Shown: positions 50,524 through 62,100 of the stretch, piece by piece | Position numbering within the stretch: position 1 is the first letter of the stretch | Layout: every line of letters starts with the position of its first letter | Notes under the pieces: generated by a model | Database searches by the model: none | Told to the model about the DNA's origin: nothing | The model's input: only the letters and a program-made list of their open reading frames with translations | Origin: Rhynochetos jubatus | Lineage: Eukaryota; Chordata; Aves; Eurypygiformes; Rhynochetidae | Reading direction: 5' to 3' | Assembly: GCA_027574665.1 (NCBI GenBank) | Contig: CM050658.1 | Location: forward strand, 19,790,317-19,854,316 | DNA: 64,000 nucleotides | Position numbers and translations under genes: made by a program

Positions 50524-53295
50524 ATGAAGCGGGGCAGCGAACGGGACTCCAGCCCGCCGGGGGCCGGGGGAGGCCGCGCCGCCGCCGCCAAGCGGCCACG
50601 CGAACGCGAGCGCGAGAGCAGCAGCCGGCGCGGCCCGCACCGCAGCTCAGGCGCCTCCCGCAGCAGCCGGGACAAGTCCGCGCCCGGCGGCGGCGGCGGC
50701 GGAGGCGGCGGCACCACCACCACCACCACCACCACCGGCGGCGGCGGCGGAGGCGGCTCCAGCTCCCGCAGTCACCGCGGCGATGAGCGCGCCGGCGGCG
50801 GCGGCGGCGGCGACTCGAACCACCGCCCGGCGGGGAGCGGCTCGGCCTCGGGCGCCCGCGGCGGCAGCCAGGCCGCCCCCTCCTCCTCCTCCTCCTCGTC
50901 CTCCTCCTCGACCCGGGCGCTCGGCGTGCCCAAGGCGAAGGCCCTGCCGGGCGCCGTGGTGGCCCCCTCGCTGCTGCTGGCCGGGCCGCCGCCGGGCGCC
51001 GCGCCCTCGCTGCTGCTGGCGCCGCTGGGGGGCTCGGCGGGCCTGGCCGGGGAGCCGCCCGGCTCCTGTGAGTACAAGACGCTGCTGGTGAGCGGGCTGA
51101 GCGCGGCCCTGCCCGACCAGCTGCTGGAGGACGGCCTGTTCCGCCTCTTCCAGCGCTTCGCGGGGGGGGGAGCCGGGGACATCAGCGTCAAACTCTCCCA
51201 CACGCCTGAGCTCGGCCGCGTCGCCTACGTCAACTTCCGACACCCTGGGGACGCCCGCGACGCCCGCCGGCACGCCCGGGCTCGGCAGCTGCTCCTCTAC
51301 GATCGGCCCCTCAAGGTGGAGCCGGTCTACCTGCGCGGAGGCCGGAGGAGCCGCACGCCCCCCCCCGCGCCCTCACCGGAGCCCCTGGGCTACCTGCCGC
51401 CCATCCACAGCACCTACCAGTACAAGCAGAGATCGCTCTCGCCTGTCACCAGCCCCCTGCTCCGGGAGCCGCGGCCCAGGCACGCGCACGCCGCCGCCGC
51501 CGCCTTCGCTTTGGAAGCGGCTGCCATCGGGCTCTCCCGGGAGCGGGAGAGGGCCCTGGATTACTACGGGCTGTACGACGAGCGCGGCCGGCCTTACAGC
51601 TACCCCATCGTGGCTGAGGAAGACCTGATGCCGGAGGACGATCAGCGGGCGACCCGCAACCTCTTCATCGGCAACCTGGACCACAACGTCTCGGAGGTGG
51701 AGCTGCGACGGGCCTTCGAGAAGTACGGCATCATCGAAGAAGTGGTGATCAAGCGCCCCGCCCGCGGCCAGGGCGGGGCTTACGCCTTCCTCAAGTTCCA
51801 AAACTTGGACATGGCGCATCGGGCCAAGGTCGCCATGTCGGGCCGCGTTGTCGGCAGGAACCCTATCAAAATCGGCTACGGGAAAGCCAACCCGACTACC
51901 AGACTGTGGGTGGGCGGGCTCGGTCCCAGTACTTCCTTGGCTGCCCTGGCGAGGGAGTTCGACCGCTTCGGCAGCATCAGGACTATTGACTACGTGAAGG
52001 GAGACAGCTTCGCTTACATCCAGTACGAAAGCTTGGACGCCGCCCAGGCCGCCTGCGCGCAGATGAGGGGCTTTCCTCTGGGCGGCCCGGAGAGGAGACT
52101 CCGAGTGGATTTTGCCAAAGCAGAAGAGACGAGATACCCGCAGCAGTACCAGCCTGCGCCGCTGCCCGTGCACTACGAACTGCTGGCTGACGGGTACAGC
52201 AGACACAGAAGCCTGGAGCAAGACCTGAGGGTGCGAGATAGGACTCCTCCACACCTCCTGTACTCGGACAGAGACAGGAGCTTTGCAGAGGCGGAGTGGG
52301 CCAGCCCTGCCAAAAACGCCGAACGCAGAAACAACCTGGAAAGCTACAGCCGGTCGGTGCGGAGCCGGAGCGGAGAGCGCTGGGGCAGCGAGAGCGATCG
52401 CGGCGTGCCCAAGCCGTGGGAGGAGAGGCGAAAACGCCGGAGTCTTTCCAGCGACCGCGGGAGGACTGCTCACTCGCCTTACGAGGACAGGAGCAGGACA
52501 AAGGCCGGTGGGCCAGCTTTAGAGCGCAGCCCGGAGAGGGCTCGCAAGGAGAATCACACTACGGAATCCGGAGCCGAGAAAGAGCAGGGCAACTCCCTTC
52601 AGAACAATCGTCACGCGACCGAGGAGAAACCCCATCGCGAGGCGGCCGATGCTCCCCAGCCTAAAAAAAGGGACAGCGAACGCAATCATCGAACTGGTGA
52701 ATCGGAATCCAAAACTCACGAGGAGCCAAAATCCGAGACCAAAAAGCTAAAGAATTTATCGGAATACGCTCAGACGCTGCAGCTCGCTTGGAACGGGCTT
52801 CTTGTGCTAAAAAACAGCTGCTTCCCCACCTCTATGCACATCCTGGAGGGAGACCTCGGCGTCATCAACGGACTCCTTAAAGACCATTCATCCGGCGGGA
52901 AGTTAACGCAGCTCAAAATTGCCCAGAGACTCCGGCTCGACCAGCCCAAGCTGGATGAAGTAACTCGCCGCATCAAACAAGGCAGCCCCAACGGCTACGC
53001 CGTGCTCCTGGCCACCCAGTCCGCCCCGGCAGGGGCTGAGGGGACCTTCCCTGTTGTAGAGCCTGGCTTGCAGCGACGGCTTCTCAGGAACCTGGTCTCC
53101 TACTTGAAACAGAAGCAGGCTGCTGGGGTTATCAGCCTGCCCGTGGGAGGGGCGAAGGGCAGAGACAGCACAGGCATGCTTTACGCCTTCCCTCCTTGTG
53201 AATTCTCTCAGCAGTACCTCCAGTCAGCACTAAGGACATTGGGGAAGTTAGAAGAAGAACATATGGTGATAGTTATAGTCAAAGACACTGCCTAG
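50524..53295 (+). CDS. RBM15B: RBM15B (RNA-binding motif protein 15B, OTT3), complete single exon, 923 aa
   Basis: Spen-family nuclear RNA-binding protein: an adaptor of the METTL3/WTAP m6A-writer complex that also takes part in mRNA export and splicing. The gene is intronless, as in mammals. RRM1 spans about residues 182-270 (TLLVSGL to PLKVEPVYL), RRM2 about 378-455 (NLFIGNL, AYAFLKF), RRM3 about 458-533 (RLWVGGL, SFAYIQY), and the SPOC domain about 745-920 (YAQTLQLAWNGLLVLKN to HMVIVIVKD). RRM2, RRM3 and SPOC are nearly identical to my memory of human (890 aa). The extra length lies in a low-complexity N-terminus (Gly, Thr8, Gly, Ser9-11 tracts) and a five- to six-residue Gly/Ala insertion in RRM1 (213-218). 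An RS/RE-rich linker joins RRM3 to SPOC. The start MKRGSERDSSPPG matches the family N-terminus. Confidence 0.97.
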   Translation: MKRGSERDSSPPGAGGGRAAAAKRPRERERESSSRRGPHRSSGASRSSRDKSAPGGGGGGGGGTTTTTTTTGGGGGGGSSSRSHRGDERAGGGGGGDSNHRPAGSGSASGARGGSQAAPSSSSSSSSSSTRALGVPKAKALPGAVVAPSLLLAGPPPGAAPSLLLAPLGGSAGLAGEPPGSCEYKTLLVSGLSAALPDQLLEDGLFRLFQRFAGGGAGDISVKLSHTPELGRVAYVNFRHPGDARDARRHARARQLLLYDRPLKVEPVYLRGGRRSRTPPPAPSPEPLGYLPPIHSTYQYKQRSLSPVTSPLLREPRPRHAHAAAAAFALEAAAIGLSRERERALDYYGLYDERGRPYSYPIVAEEDLMPEDDQRATRNLFIGNLDHNVSEVELRRAFEKYGIIEEVVIKRPARGQGGAYAFLKFQNLDMAHRAKVAMSGRVVGRNPIKIGYGKANPTTRLWVGGLGPSTSLAALAREFDRFGSIRTIDYVKGDSFAYIQYESLDAAQAACAQMRGFPLGGPERRLRVDFAKAEETRYPQQYQPAPLPVHYELLADGYSRHRSLEQDLRVRDRTPPHLLYSDRDRSFAEAEWASPAKNAERRNNLESYSRSVRSRSGERWGSESDRGVPKPWEERRKRRSLSSDRGRTAHSPYEDRSRTKAGGPALERSPERARKENHTTESGAEKEQGNSLQNNRHATEEKPHREAADAPQPKKRDSERNHRTGESESKTHEEPKSETKKLKNLSEYAQTLQLAWNGLLVLKNSCFPTSMHILEGDLGVINGLLKDHSSGGKLTQLKIAQRLRLDQPKLDEVTRRIKQGSPNGYAVLLATQSAPAGAEGTFPVVEPGLQRRLLRNLVSYLKQKQAAGVISLPVGGAKGRDSTGMLYAFPPCEFSQQYLQSALRTLGKLEEEHMVIVIVKDTA

Positions 53296-53560
53296 CCCAC
53301 ACTGTCTTTTCAAATCCCATGTTTTCTTTGTGTGTCACACAACCCGGTTGTTTTTAAGGCCGATCATTTTGGTGGAGGCTCGAAACACCTCGGCCAAAGT
53401 GGTAAGATTTTTAGTTCCTAATTAATTTTAATACCATTTAAATAGAGCCCATTTGATTCGTTTTTAATATGTGACACTGTCCGCTGTTGTTCTGTATTTT
53501 TATTTTTTAACTGTATGAAAAGTTGTCAGTAAAGCCTTGTTCACTGATGGATTTCTAAAC
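53296..53560 (+). other. RBM15B: RBM15B proximal 3' UTR
   Basis: AT-rich sequence with TTAATT/TTTAAA stretches. A variant poly(A) hexamer AGTAAA at 53528-53533 is followed by a T/G-rich run. Human RBM15B has a much longer 3' UTR by my recollection, so a longer isoform ending near AATAAA at 57653-57658 is possible. Confidence 0.5.
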
Positions 53561-56500
53561 TTGTGCGGTATCCTAGTTTCTGTGGCCCAGGGAGGGCTGG
53601 TTCCCTGCGCTGTCCGGAGCGGGAAGGTGATGGTCCCAACCCCTCGCAGTTTCCCAGACCCCAGCCTCCTGCACCTCCTCTGTCCCTTTATACGTGTCCT
53701 GCGAGGGCGGGGGGGCGGTCTTTGTGCCGTATGAGCGACTGAAAGGTTGGTTTTCTCTTTTTTTTTTTTTTTTTTTGGTCCTGTTTGCTTTTCATTTCAT
53801 AAATTTGCGTCCGGATGCGTTCTTACTGATGCTCTGTGAGGACAGAAGCTTCCCGGGAAGCCAGTCCTGAATCCAAGGGGGTCTTGTACGCAAAAAACGA
53901 AGCCGTGAACTCCCTTCAGCGCCGCGAGGTTTGGGAGCACCGGGTACGTCTCTGGGTCGGGGAGAAGTTCCCGGGTAAGACAAAACCGAGGCTTGACAGG
54001 CCCAGTTTTTATAAAAAGCAGGAAAAAAGAGGTTCTGGCGAGCTGCAGGCGCCCGCTGGCGTCAGCCACGTCACGCTACGTGAAATCCTTCACCGAAAGA
54101 CAAGCGGCAGCTTTGGGGGGGGGGTTGCCAAAGCTGAAACCTGTTTGCAGGCTCCCCCCCCCGCCTGGCCCAGTAACCTGTGGCTGCAGGAAGGGCTGGA
54201 GAGGATCGACAGCTGCAGTCGGAGGTGGTTCCGGCACCGCTGTCTGTGGGATGGGATGAGCCAGCCGCTGGGGAGGGACGCCAGGGCAGCAGCACCCCTG
54301 CTCGCCCGGTGGCCAGGTCAGGTTTGAAGTAAAATCCACGCTGTTGGGTTTGGGGATACTTGTTATTTTTTTTATAATGCTGCCTGTAGATTTTAGGAGG
54401 TTTACAGCAAAGTGTGTGGGACTAAACCCACTGAGTGGTAAGGGCTCTTTAAACTGGCAGGGTGGTTGTGGTGCTAAGCAAGCGAACAGAACCCGGGGAG
54501 AACCAGGGTCTTCCTTGCACCCAAGCAGGCTCCCTTGCTGGCCGCTGCCACAGGCCCCTTAAACGGTGCTCTGAGGTGTGACGGGGATCAGAAACCCACA
54601 GAGCAGGGGGTGCAGCTCACTCGGATGATGCTTTTATTCCGTTCCATTTTTTAACCCTGCGATCTCACTGCAGGGCCGTCATCAGCTGATCACGTACCAG
54701 CGGTTGCTGAAGTTAGTAACGTGTGGGTACCGACGGCTATGGGTTGGTGTGGGGTTTTTTAACGTGTAACACTGGGATTACATTAAACCTGATGAGTTAG
54801 TGCGATCACGAGGGGTTAGGATTTCATGGTACCCTGGAACACGCCATCCGTCCTAAGGGCCCGAGCACAGCCACGAGGCCGCGCAGGGGTTTGCCCGTGG
54901 TGTGGGGTGAGAGGTGACCTGGCTCGCCTGCCGGGAGCGCAGGGCTCCGGGGGAACCCATTTACGCGGTGGGAGCAGAGGAGCAACGGCCCCGGGCTCGC
55001 CGCGGGGGCGCGCTGGGCAGCGCAGAGGTGCCCTTCACGACGCCGGGGCCGCAGGGCGCAGGGTAGCTGGGTTACACGGTTACAGGGACGCACGTCCAAG
55101 CTTGCGTCCGAGTCCCCGGTGCTGTGGTAACGCAGACGCTGCCAACTGTCAACAGCCATCGTAATCCTTGTGTTACCTGAAACTGAGTGCTATTAAACGC
55201 CCCTTATGGCCAGAGTCTAGAGCGGTTAGAGCTTTCTCTCCGAGCATCCTACGTGCTGGGGACGCCCGGTCAGCCCCAGGCGCAGCGCGTGGTGGCGCAG
55301 TAACGAGTGCCCGGCTGGCTGCTTGCTGGCAGGGAGCCGTAGCTCGTGCTGCTGCGCGGTGGCCTCGCGCGCGTGTTACGGTGGGTGAAAGGAATCGGAA
55401 GGGGGGGAAAAAAGAATCGGTGCAAGATAAAAGCTGCAACTGCCCAAAGGCCAAGGCGGTGAGCTTTGGCTCATCTCCCACGTTCCGTTTGAGACACAAG
55501 TGAATAATAACGTAGGGTTCTTTCTTAGAAGACACTGCGATGCTTTGGGTTGGGTGAGGTTTTTCATGACGGGATCTCTGTTCCCAGGGAGGTGGCTGAC
55601 AGCTCTATGTGTGCATGAGCCAGGGACCAACCATCCTCCCTCCTACAAACAAACAGGTGTCAGCGAGTCGAAGAGTTGAGGGAAAAACCACCTGGGAGAG
55701 GAGCAGCATCAGCCCTTTGACCTGCTGCCCTGAGCCTTCCCAGGGCAGGCGAGCCACAGCCAGTGCTGGCACAGACTGCTGAGCCCACAGCCCCGTCCCG
55801 CAGTCCTGTCCCCCATCCCGTCCATCCAGGCCGGTCCCAAGAGAACCAGCCACGGAGAAGGGTGGATAGTTACAGCAAACAACACTACACCTCTGTCTTA
55901 CGGCTTAAATCGGGGGGGAATGCAGTTCTGGGAGAAGATGCATGGTGGGGGGTGGGCGTTGTCTTTCAGCTCAGTACAGCAGCAGCACGGTAATTAAAAC
56001 AGGGTAATGGTTTGTCTCCTGGAGGGATCGGGTGGTCTCAGAGCACGCAGCGTTCAGCCTACGCTGCTCCATTGTTTTTTTAAACGCCCGTTCAGTAACG
56101 CCTGTTCTACACGGGCTCTTCTCCACATCAGGTGCTGGCCAGCTTTACCACAGCACACGGCCAGGAGGGCTGGCACTGGGCAGCCCCACGCGCCCGGCAC
56201 GGCTCATGAACCAACCCTACCTCGGCTACCGCCCTTTGCCAACGCGCAGGTTAAACCACTGCCCGGCCCTGCTCTCCAAGCCACAGCCCCTAGCGTTGGA
56301 GCGCTGCGCCCCAGGGATGCGCGCGCAGCCCACGGGGTGCCGGGCACGCAGCCCACGGGGTGCCGGGCGTGCAGCCCACGGGGTGCCGGGCACGCAGCCA
56401 GACGCCAGGGAACCGTGTTGCAGGGTATGACACGGGCCGAGCCCGGTTGGTCACAGTGAAGGCCAGTGCTGAAGAGGGCACAGGCTGGTGCTGGGCTCCT

Positions 56501-58690
56501 CTCTGCTCACATCGTGGGGGGCAGCGCAGCACCCTTCCTGCAAAGCGCCCCTCCTGTTGCAGAGAAATGGCTTAGCCAGCTGGCAGGACAGTTACCTGCC
56601 CCCTCCACCCCCTAAGCCAAGGGCTGGAATGTCAGTGTAGGAGAGGAAATACGCCCCAGCACCCCTAGGCGATGCCCTGCCAGAACAAAGGTGGTAGCGT
56701 GGGGGGCAGGCAGCCCTCCCCCCCAGGCTGCGTATGTATCTTGGGCAGCTCTGCGCTGAGCAGAGGCTGGGGGTCCGTGCAGGACAGGGAGATGGACCCG
56801 CCGGCTGCACCCGCCCAGCCCTGCCGCCTTCGCCACAGGCAAAGGCCCGAGCGCGCTCCCCTTGGCTCTACTCAACAGCTGGGATAGGTGAAGAGGGGAG
56901 GGGCGGCACAGGTACTTACACTGGCCCAGGTTCACGTCACGTTTACGAACGGGAGCTCCGGCCCAGACGCTCTGGTTCTGTCTCACAAAACCAGTTGGTC
57001 AAATCTGTCCGAGATAGCCAGGCCCAAAGCAGCAACACGCAGCCCATCAGAGCTGCGGCGTAACGCCGCCACGGTCGGGACAGCCGGCACGCTCTCCCCG
57101 TCAGCCGTCCATGAGCACGTGCCCCGTTGGGTGGGCGTCTCCCTCCTCCTGAGCAGCACTCTCCCTAAGGTACAGTTGGGCAGGATGCTTTTCGCCCAGG
57201 CAGAGCCAGGCTTGCCCAGCTGCTGGACGGCAGATCGGATTGTCAATCCTCTCGTTTAACGGGAACGCTGCGCCAGTGCTGGTCCTACACGCTGTAGCGA
57301 TGGCAACCTGTTCGTCTGTCTCGACTCTGCAGGGACAGGCATCCGCGGGAAGTTCCAGCAGAACCTTTCTTTTCAATTAGTAACAAGCGGCCCTGGGTAA
57401 GCGCGTTAAGGATGCTGGAGGGAAGAAAAGCTCTCCCTTCTCTTGGTTAAAAAGCAACTCCTTCCTCTTCAAGCAACGAAACCTCGAGCCTTAGCTGAAA
57501 CGTGCCGAGTTCTTGGTGGAAAACGTGCTGCAGCGCCAAGGCGCGAGAAGCCTCCAGCTCCCTGCTCTGCCTCAAGCCCTACTCTGAAAGCGGCCAAAAC
57601 AGAGAAAGGATACAGAGTTGAGCGGATGTTTTCTGCACATTCATAATAACGGAATAAATGGCTCGTTTAGGGGCCTCGCCCAAGGAAGCAGCGAGCACAC
57701 TCACCTTCCAGCTCCGACTCAGGAACTGGGCTGCGCGCTCTACAGCGAAATCAAACGCTCCACTGCGTTTTTCAGCCCCTCTCGAAGGGCAGGGCCTCCT
57801 GCCATGCACAAGCAGGAGCGCCTCGTGCCTCCTGCCCGGGCAGCCGCAGGGCAGCCGCCACGATGCCGAGCCACGCGTGGAGGCGGTGCCGCGCCGCCCA
57901 CAACCCCACCGACAGCCCCAGGCTCTCGGGCTGGAACCCGCGGGCGCTGTGCGGTGTCCGCAGGCAGCTCCGGGAGTTCCCCGAGGGCTGGAGCGGCCCG
58001 TGGAGCCCACACTCCGGGAATTCTCACCTGGGTTTACTTTGCCCTTCCTTCCTGCAGCCCGCCCGAGCTGCTCGGCTGCGCTCCCCAGGGGCGGCGGAGG
58101 AACACAGGGCTACAGTTCATACCACAAACAGACAGGGTTTGTAATTCATTTTTTAATAAATACACTTTACATTAAAGAAAAAGGCCTTCAATTTGCAGTT
58201 TCCACACAAAGGGCAAGAGGGGAAAAAAAAAAAAAAAAAGATTAAAAAACTTGAACCACAAAGGGCAGCGGGGAGAAAGGGGGTCAAGCTTCATCCCAGA
58301 TCCCCATGTCCTGAGGGACACCAGGCTCTGACTACACCACACCAGGATTTCAGCCACCCGCTAGAGCTGGTGTCACAGCGAGAACCTCTGGTTTAAGCTC
58401 TGGTACCCAACACCGCCGGGCTCTTCCCCGGAGGACACCGGCATCCAGAGCACACCGGCACGAGCAGGGCTCAACTCCTGTTGCTTTGCTTTTTTTTTAA
58501 AAATAAAATCATATTTAAAATAAAAATATTCTCACTCCTCAACAATTTTAGAAACCACGATCCTCCTATTTCATTTAATAGTTGCATAAAAATGCCTCTC
58601 CTTTTCCTCTTAAACCATTTTTCTCCCCCGAGCCTACCCCCATGGTCACAAGGTACTACAGGAATACAAAGTTCATCCCCTCTTCACTAG
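53561..58690. other. Region between the convergent RBM15B and DCAF1 ends
   Basis: 5.1 kb, GC-rich, with a poly-T run (about 53757-53776), a 23-bp minisatellite (56325-56399), a poly-A run (58223-58239) and plus-strand AATAAA hexamers at 57653-57658 and 58502-58507. It may include long RBM15B or DCAF1 3' UTR. Many long frames here are GC-bias artefacts. Confidence 0.5.
56325..56399. repeat. 23-bp minisatellite, about 3.3 copies
   Basis: Units begin at 56325, 56348 and 56371 with GCAGCCCACGGGGTGCCGGG, followed by a 3-base variable end (CAC, CGT-type, CAC). A partial fourth unit starts at 56394. Confidence 0.9.
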
Positions 58691-58719
58691 AACACCTGCC
58701 TTTTTTTTTTTTTTGCCTT

Positions 58720-58725
58720 TTTATT
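58720..58725 (-). terminator. Candidate DCAF1 poly(A) signal AATAAA (minus strand)
   Basis: Plus-strand TTTATT, about 360 bp beyond the DCAF1 stop codon, next to a poly-T run. An ATTAAA on the minus strand near 58152 could serve a longer form. Confidence 0.4.
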
Positions 58726-59082
58726 GTTTTATATAAAACTATTTCTGTTCTTTAGGAAAGAACTTTATACAAAGAAAATATATTGTGAAATATCTTCAGA
58801 AGTTTCCTTGAAGAGGAGAGTCATCTCAGCCTAAAATAAAAAATAAAAAAAAAAAGGCAGAGAGAAAAGAGGCCTAACCCCAGGTCTCTTTATCGTAGAC
58901 CCTCAGACTTAGCCCCGAGACTCAAGCTGACTCAAACCAACACAGCCGATAGGCCGGAGTTCCTCGGGTTTCCTAGGAGAAGAAGGGTTGGGGTGCTCAG
59001 AATCGCCTTCCGATTTGGTCTCCGGTCTTCTGCTGGGAAGGGAGCGTCTCCTCCTGCCAACACCCCGCCTGACAGTCCCTCC

Positions 59083-59141
59083 TCACTCGTTCAGAGACAG
59101 GATTATGTCGTCCTCCAAGTCGGAGTTATCCGAGCTGTCAG
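59083..59141 (-). CDS. DCAF1: DCAF1 last exon (coding part)
   Basis: On the minus strand the acceptor CCTTTTCAG is followed by CT, completing the Thr codon, then 18 codons and TGA. The frame is fixed by the highly conserved terminus. Confidence 0.93.
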
Positions 59142-62100
59142 CTGAAAAGGAGACACGTAGGTTACGCTTGGGTTGTGGAAGGGCACGTGTCAGGGCTAAG
59201 CGAGGGAACGCACTCGTGGTTAGAGACGGCCAAGAGGTGGCCACCACCCGCTTGAGCGAGCGGCTCCCCAGCAACGACAGGGGCATTTCAAATCCATCAC
59301 AAGCAGTTAGCAAATCTGCACCACAGCTTTCTTCCCCTGGTTAGAGCAGGTTCAGCACGGGTGGTTTCCGTCCGCTGGCAGTTTTTCCCCACGAGAAGGA
59401 GGGCACCAGCAGGAAGTTAACCTGCCCGCGAGCTGCCTGCACGGCCTCCTGGGCACACCGAGTGTAATAGCTGGGGCTGGACAGAGCTGGCAGTCGTTCC
59501 TCACCGCCGTCAGCTCAAAGCGAGCTCGACAGTTCCACCAACCCGGTGGTGAAACACGGCCTCTGTATAACGTGCATGGGGCTAACTCCTTCTGCAGCAA
59601 GACAGACCCGGACTTCCCAGTACTGCGTTCTTCCTGGCCTGGCACTCTGCGCAGCACAGCGGGAGCCCTGCTCGCTGCGCGGAACCAATCCATGCACTCA
59701 CAGCCACCACCTTCCTCTGTAATGAGTTTATCTACACGGCACTCATTAAAGGTGACCTGAAAATTGTGCTTTTCCTGGTTTTCTTCATGGTGGTACAGAG
59801 CAAAGATAGGAAAGGATTTGCCAGAAGCAGTCACATACGCACACACTTGCTTTTAAGCTTAAAACATAAGATCTCTCCTCCCTCAGTTGTGCAAGAGGGA
59901 AAAGGTAGTAGCTCTGGCAGCAAGAGGACTCCTGCCTTACCTTAGAGGTGGTGATGGTTCTTTTTCTTATGTGAATTCATTGGATGCTGCAGTTAACTAG
60001 GTGTTAAAGTATTAAAAAAAAAAAAAGAGACACCAAGAATTCCTCTTAGCCATCTCACATCTCAGTTACACTGGATCTCTAAAATGCCTGTCAAGGTAAA
60101 CAAGGCCTTCTGGAAGGTTCACCCCTTTGCAGATGCTTTCCTTAGGAGAAAAAAAAATCACAGGCAAGCAGCAGAGAGCACAAACCCTTTCCCCCAACCC
60201 TCCTCCCTGACAATCGGCCAGCTGCCCTTCCGCTGTGGTCAGCGAGGGATGCTCCAGCCTCGCCATCCATCGTACTGAGCCTAAGCTGAGGGGTCAGCAG
60301 TGCTCCTGGAACAGCTACAGCCATGAAAGGGGGGGTCGAAAACACCGGCCAGTGCTGCAGCAGCTACGCTCACACTCTAAGAGGGAAAGAGGCACAAGCA
60401 AGAACAATCCAGAAACTCTGGAGCAGACAAGCTGGAAAAGGTGTTGTCTTTTTTTAACACCAGAGGAAAGCTTTGCAGAGGGATCTCTTAGCTCTTTATT
60501 TGCTAGTCCACCACACAACCTTCCAATTTTCAGCTCCATGTCCACAAGGAAACCTGACTGCGGTTAACTGCTTGGCAGCAGCTCAGAGACCTGCCTGGAA
60601 GTTGCTGTTTTCAGCTACAGAAGAAGGAGGAAACGAGCCAGCCACGCTGCTGAGGAGGATTCCATTATTTCTTCCACCCTACGTCACACGTGCATTTCAA
60701 GAAGGACACCCCGCTGGCCCAGGAATGAGCTCCTGAAAGACCTGCACAATGCATAAACTGCTTTGGACAAGACACTGATCCACCATCCCCAAGGCGGTGA
60801 CAAAGGAGGAGGAAGACAAATTTGTACTTAAACGGTTCTCTGTGGTTTATTCCCAAAAAAGAACCAAAACCTCTTCTAAAGCACGAGGAATCAAAACTGC
60901 TCACTCCCCTGTTTCAACTGCTCTTTGAATCATTTTGAAGGACACCCACTGTACATCCTGGAGGTTCATCCAAAACACAGCAAGGGAGCCCTTTAAATAC
61001 ATCCCCCCCCCCTCAGATCTGCGCTCTGCAGCCGTGTCAGTGCCCTTTCTGCTTTTCACTCTGGAACACAGCGTGAGCTGAGGAGAAGGCAATTTCAGTG
61101 GCTTCTGAAACTGAAGCCAGGTGAAACAAGCCAGGTGAAGGTGAAGTCACAGAGAAGCAGCCACAGAACCCCAGACATCGGGCCCTGCGCAAGGACTAAC
61201 GCCTACCTCAGCCTGGCAGAGCTGCGCTCCCTGCTTTAAGTTCCCAAAGGTGCTGCCAAGCACCCTAACAGCCACAGGACGGGCTGACTGCAGCTCCACA
61301 GCGGTGCCGGATCGAAGTTCTGATCAAGCGGTTCTACCCATCACCAGTGGTCACTTCCTAATACGCAGCGCTCAGAGCACACCCGAAATCACCACGCGGC
61401 ACGTAGCACCTAGTTTTGTTGCAGGAATAGCTACGGAAACAGCCTCAACTTGCCCTCCGCTCTGCCCCGCGGACTACTCAAGGTACAGCTCTGAGTGCTC
61501 TTAACAGCTTCTGGCCCTGCAGCCCTGAGGGAACAGGAGTGGAGATGTGTCAAGAAGCTCCTGTCAGCCCCTCGGACGGGCAGAAGTTACCCACAATCCC
61601 AAACCACAATATGCTGTTAATGAATCTGAGCTGTGCGACGTCCTAGATGGCCCTGCATTGCATACCTACTGCTTTCAGGAGAGTGGCACTGACCCCACAG
61701 AACTACCCCGGCAACCTTAAAGGCCTCACCCTAAAGAATGACTGAGTAACTAAGAGAAGAGAGGGACGTGAATGAGTGCCAGCCACGTGAGTGCCAAAAC
61801 AGAGCCCAGGCATGCCGGATCCTCCAGCACAGCGTCAGGGAAAACAGATTTCCACCTCAGCCCTCACACTGACCTAACACAGCAGGACTCCAAACACCTC
61901 ACACGCTGTAGCTCCTCATCCTTACCAACCTTGTCACTTAAGGGAACTGTATTACCCCCATTTTACAGCTTGGAAATTAAAACCAACTGAGTGGCTTGGC
62001 CACGCATACTCAAAAGTTGTGCTGCAGAAAAGGGAACGGAACCTGGTGTCACAAATCCCAAGGCTGATGGTACCCTACTCACCTTGTCTTTCTTGTGAAG

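Noticed and set aside
51373..52473. 366-codon open frame on the minus strand inside RBM15B
   Set aside because: Shadow of the GC-rich RBM15B coding sequence; no family resemblance.
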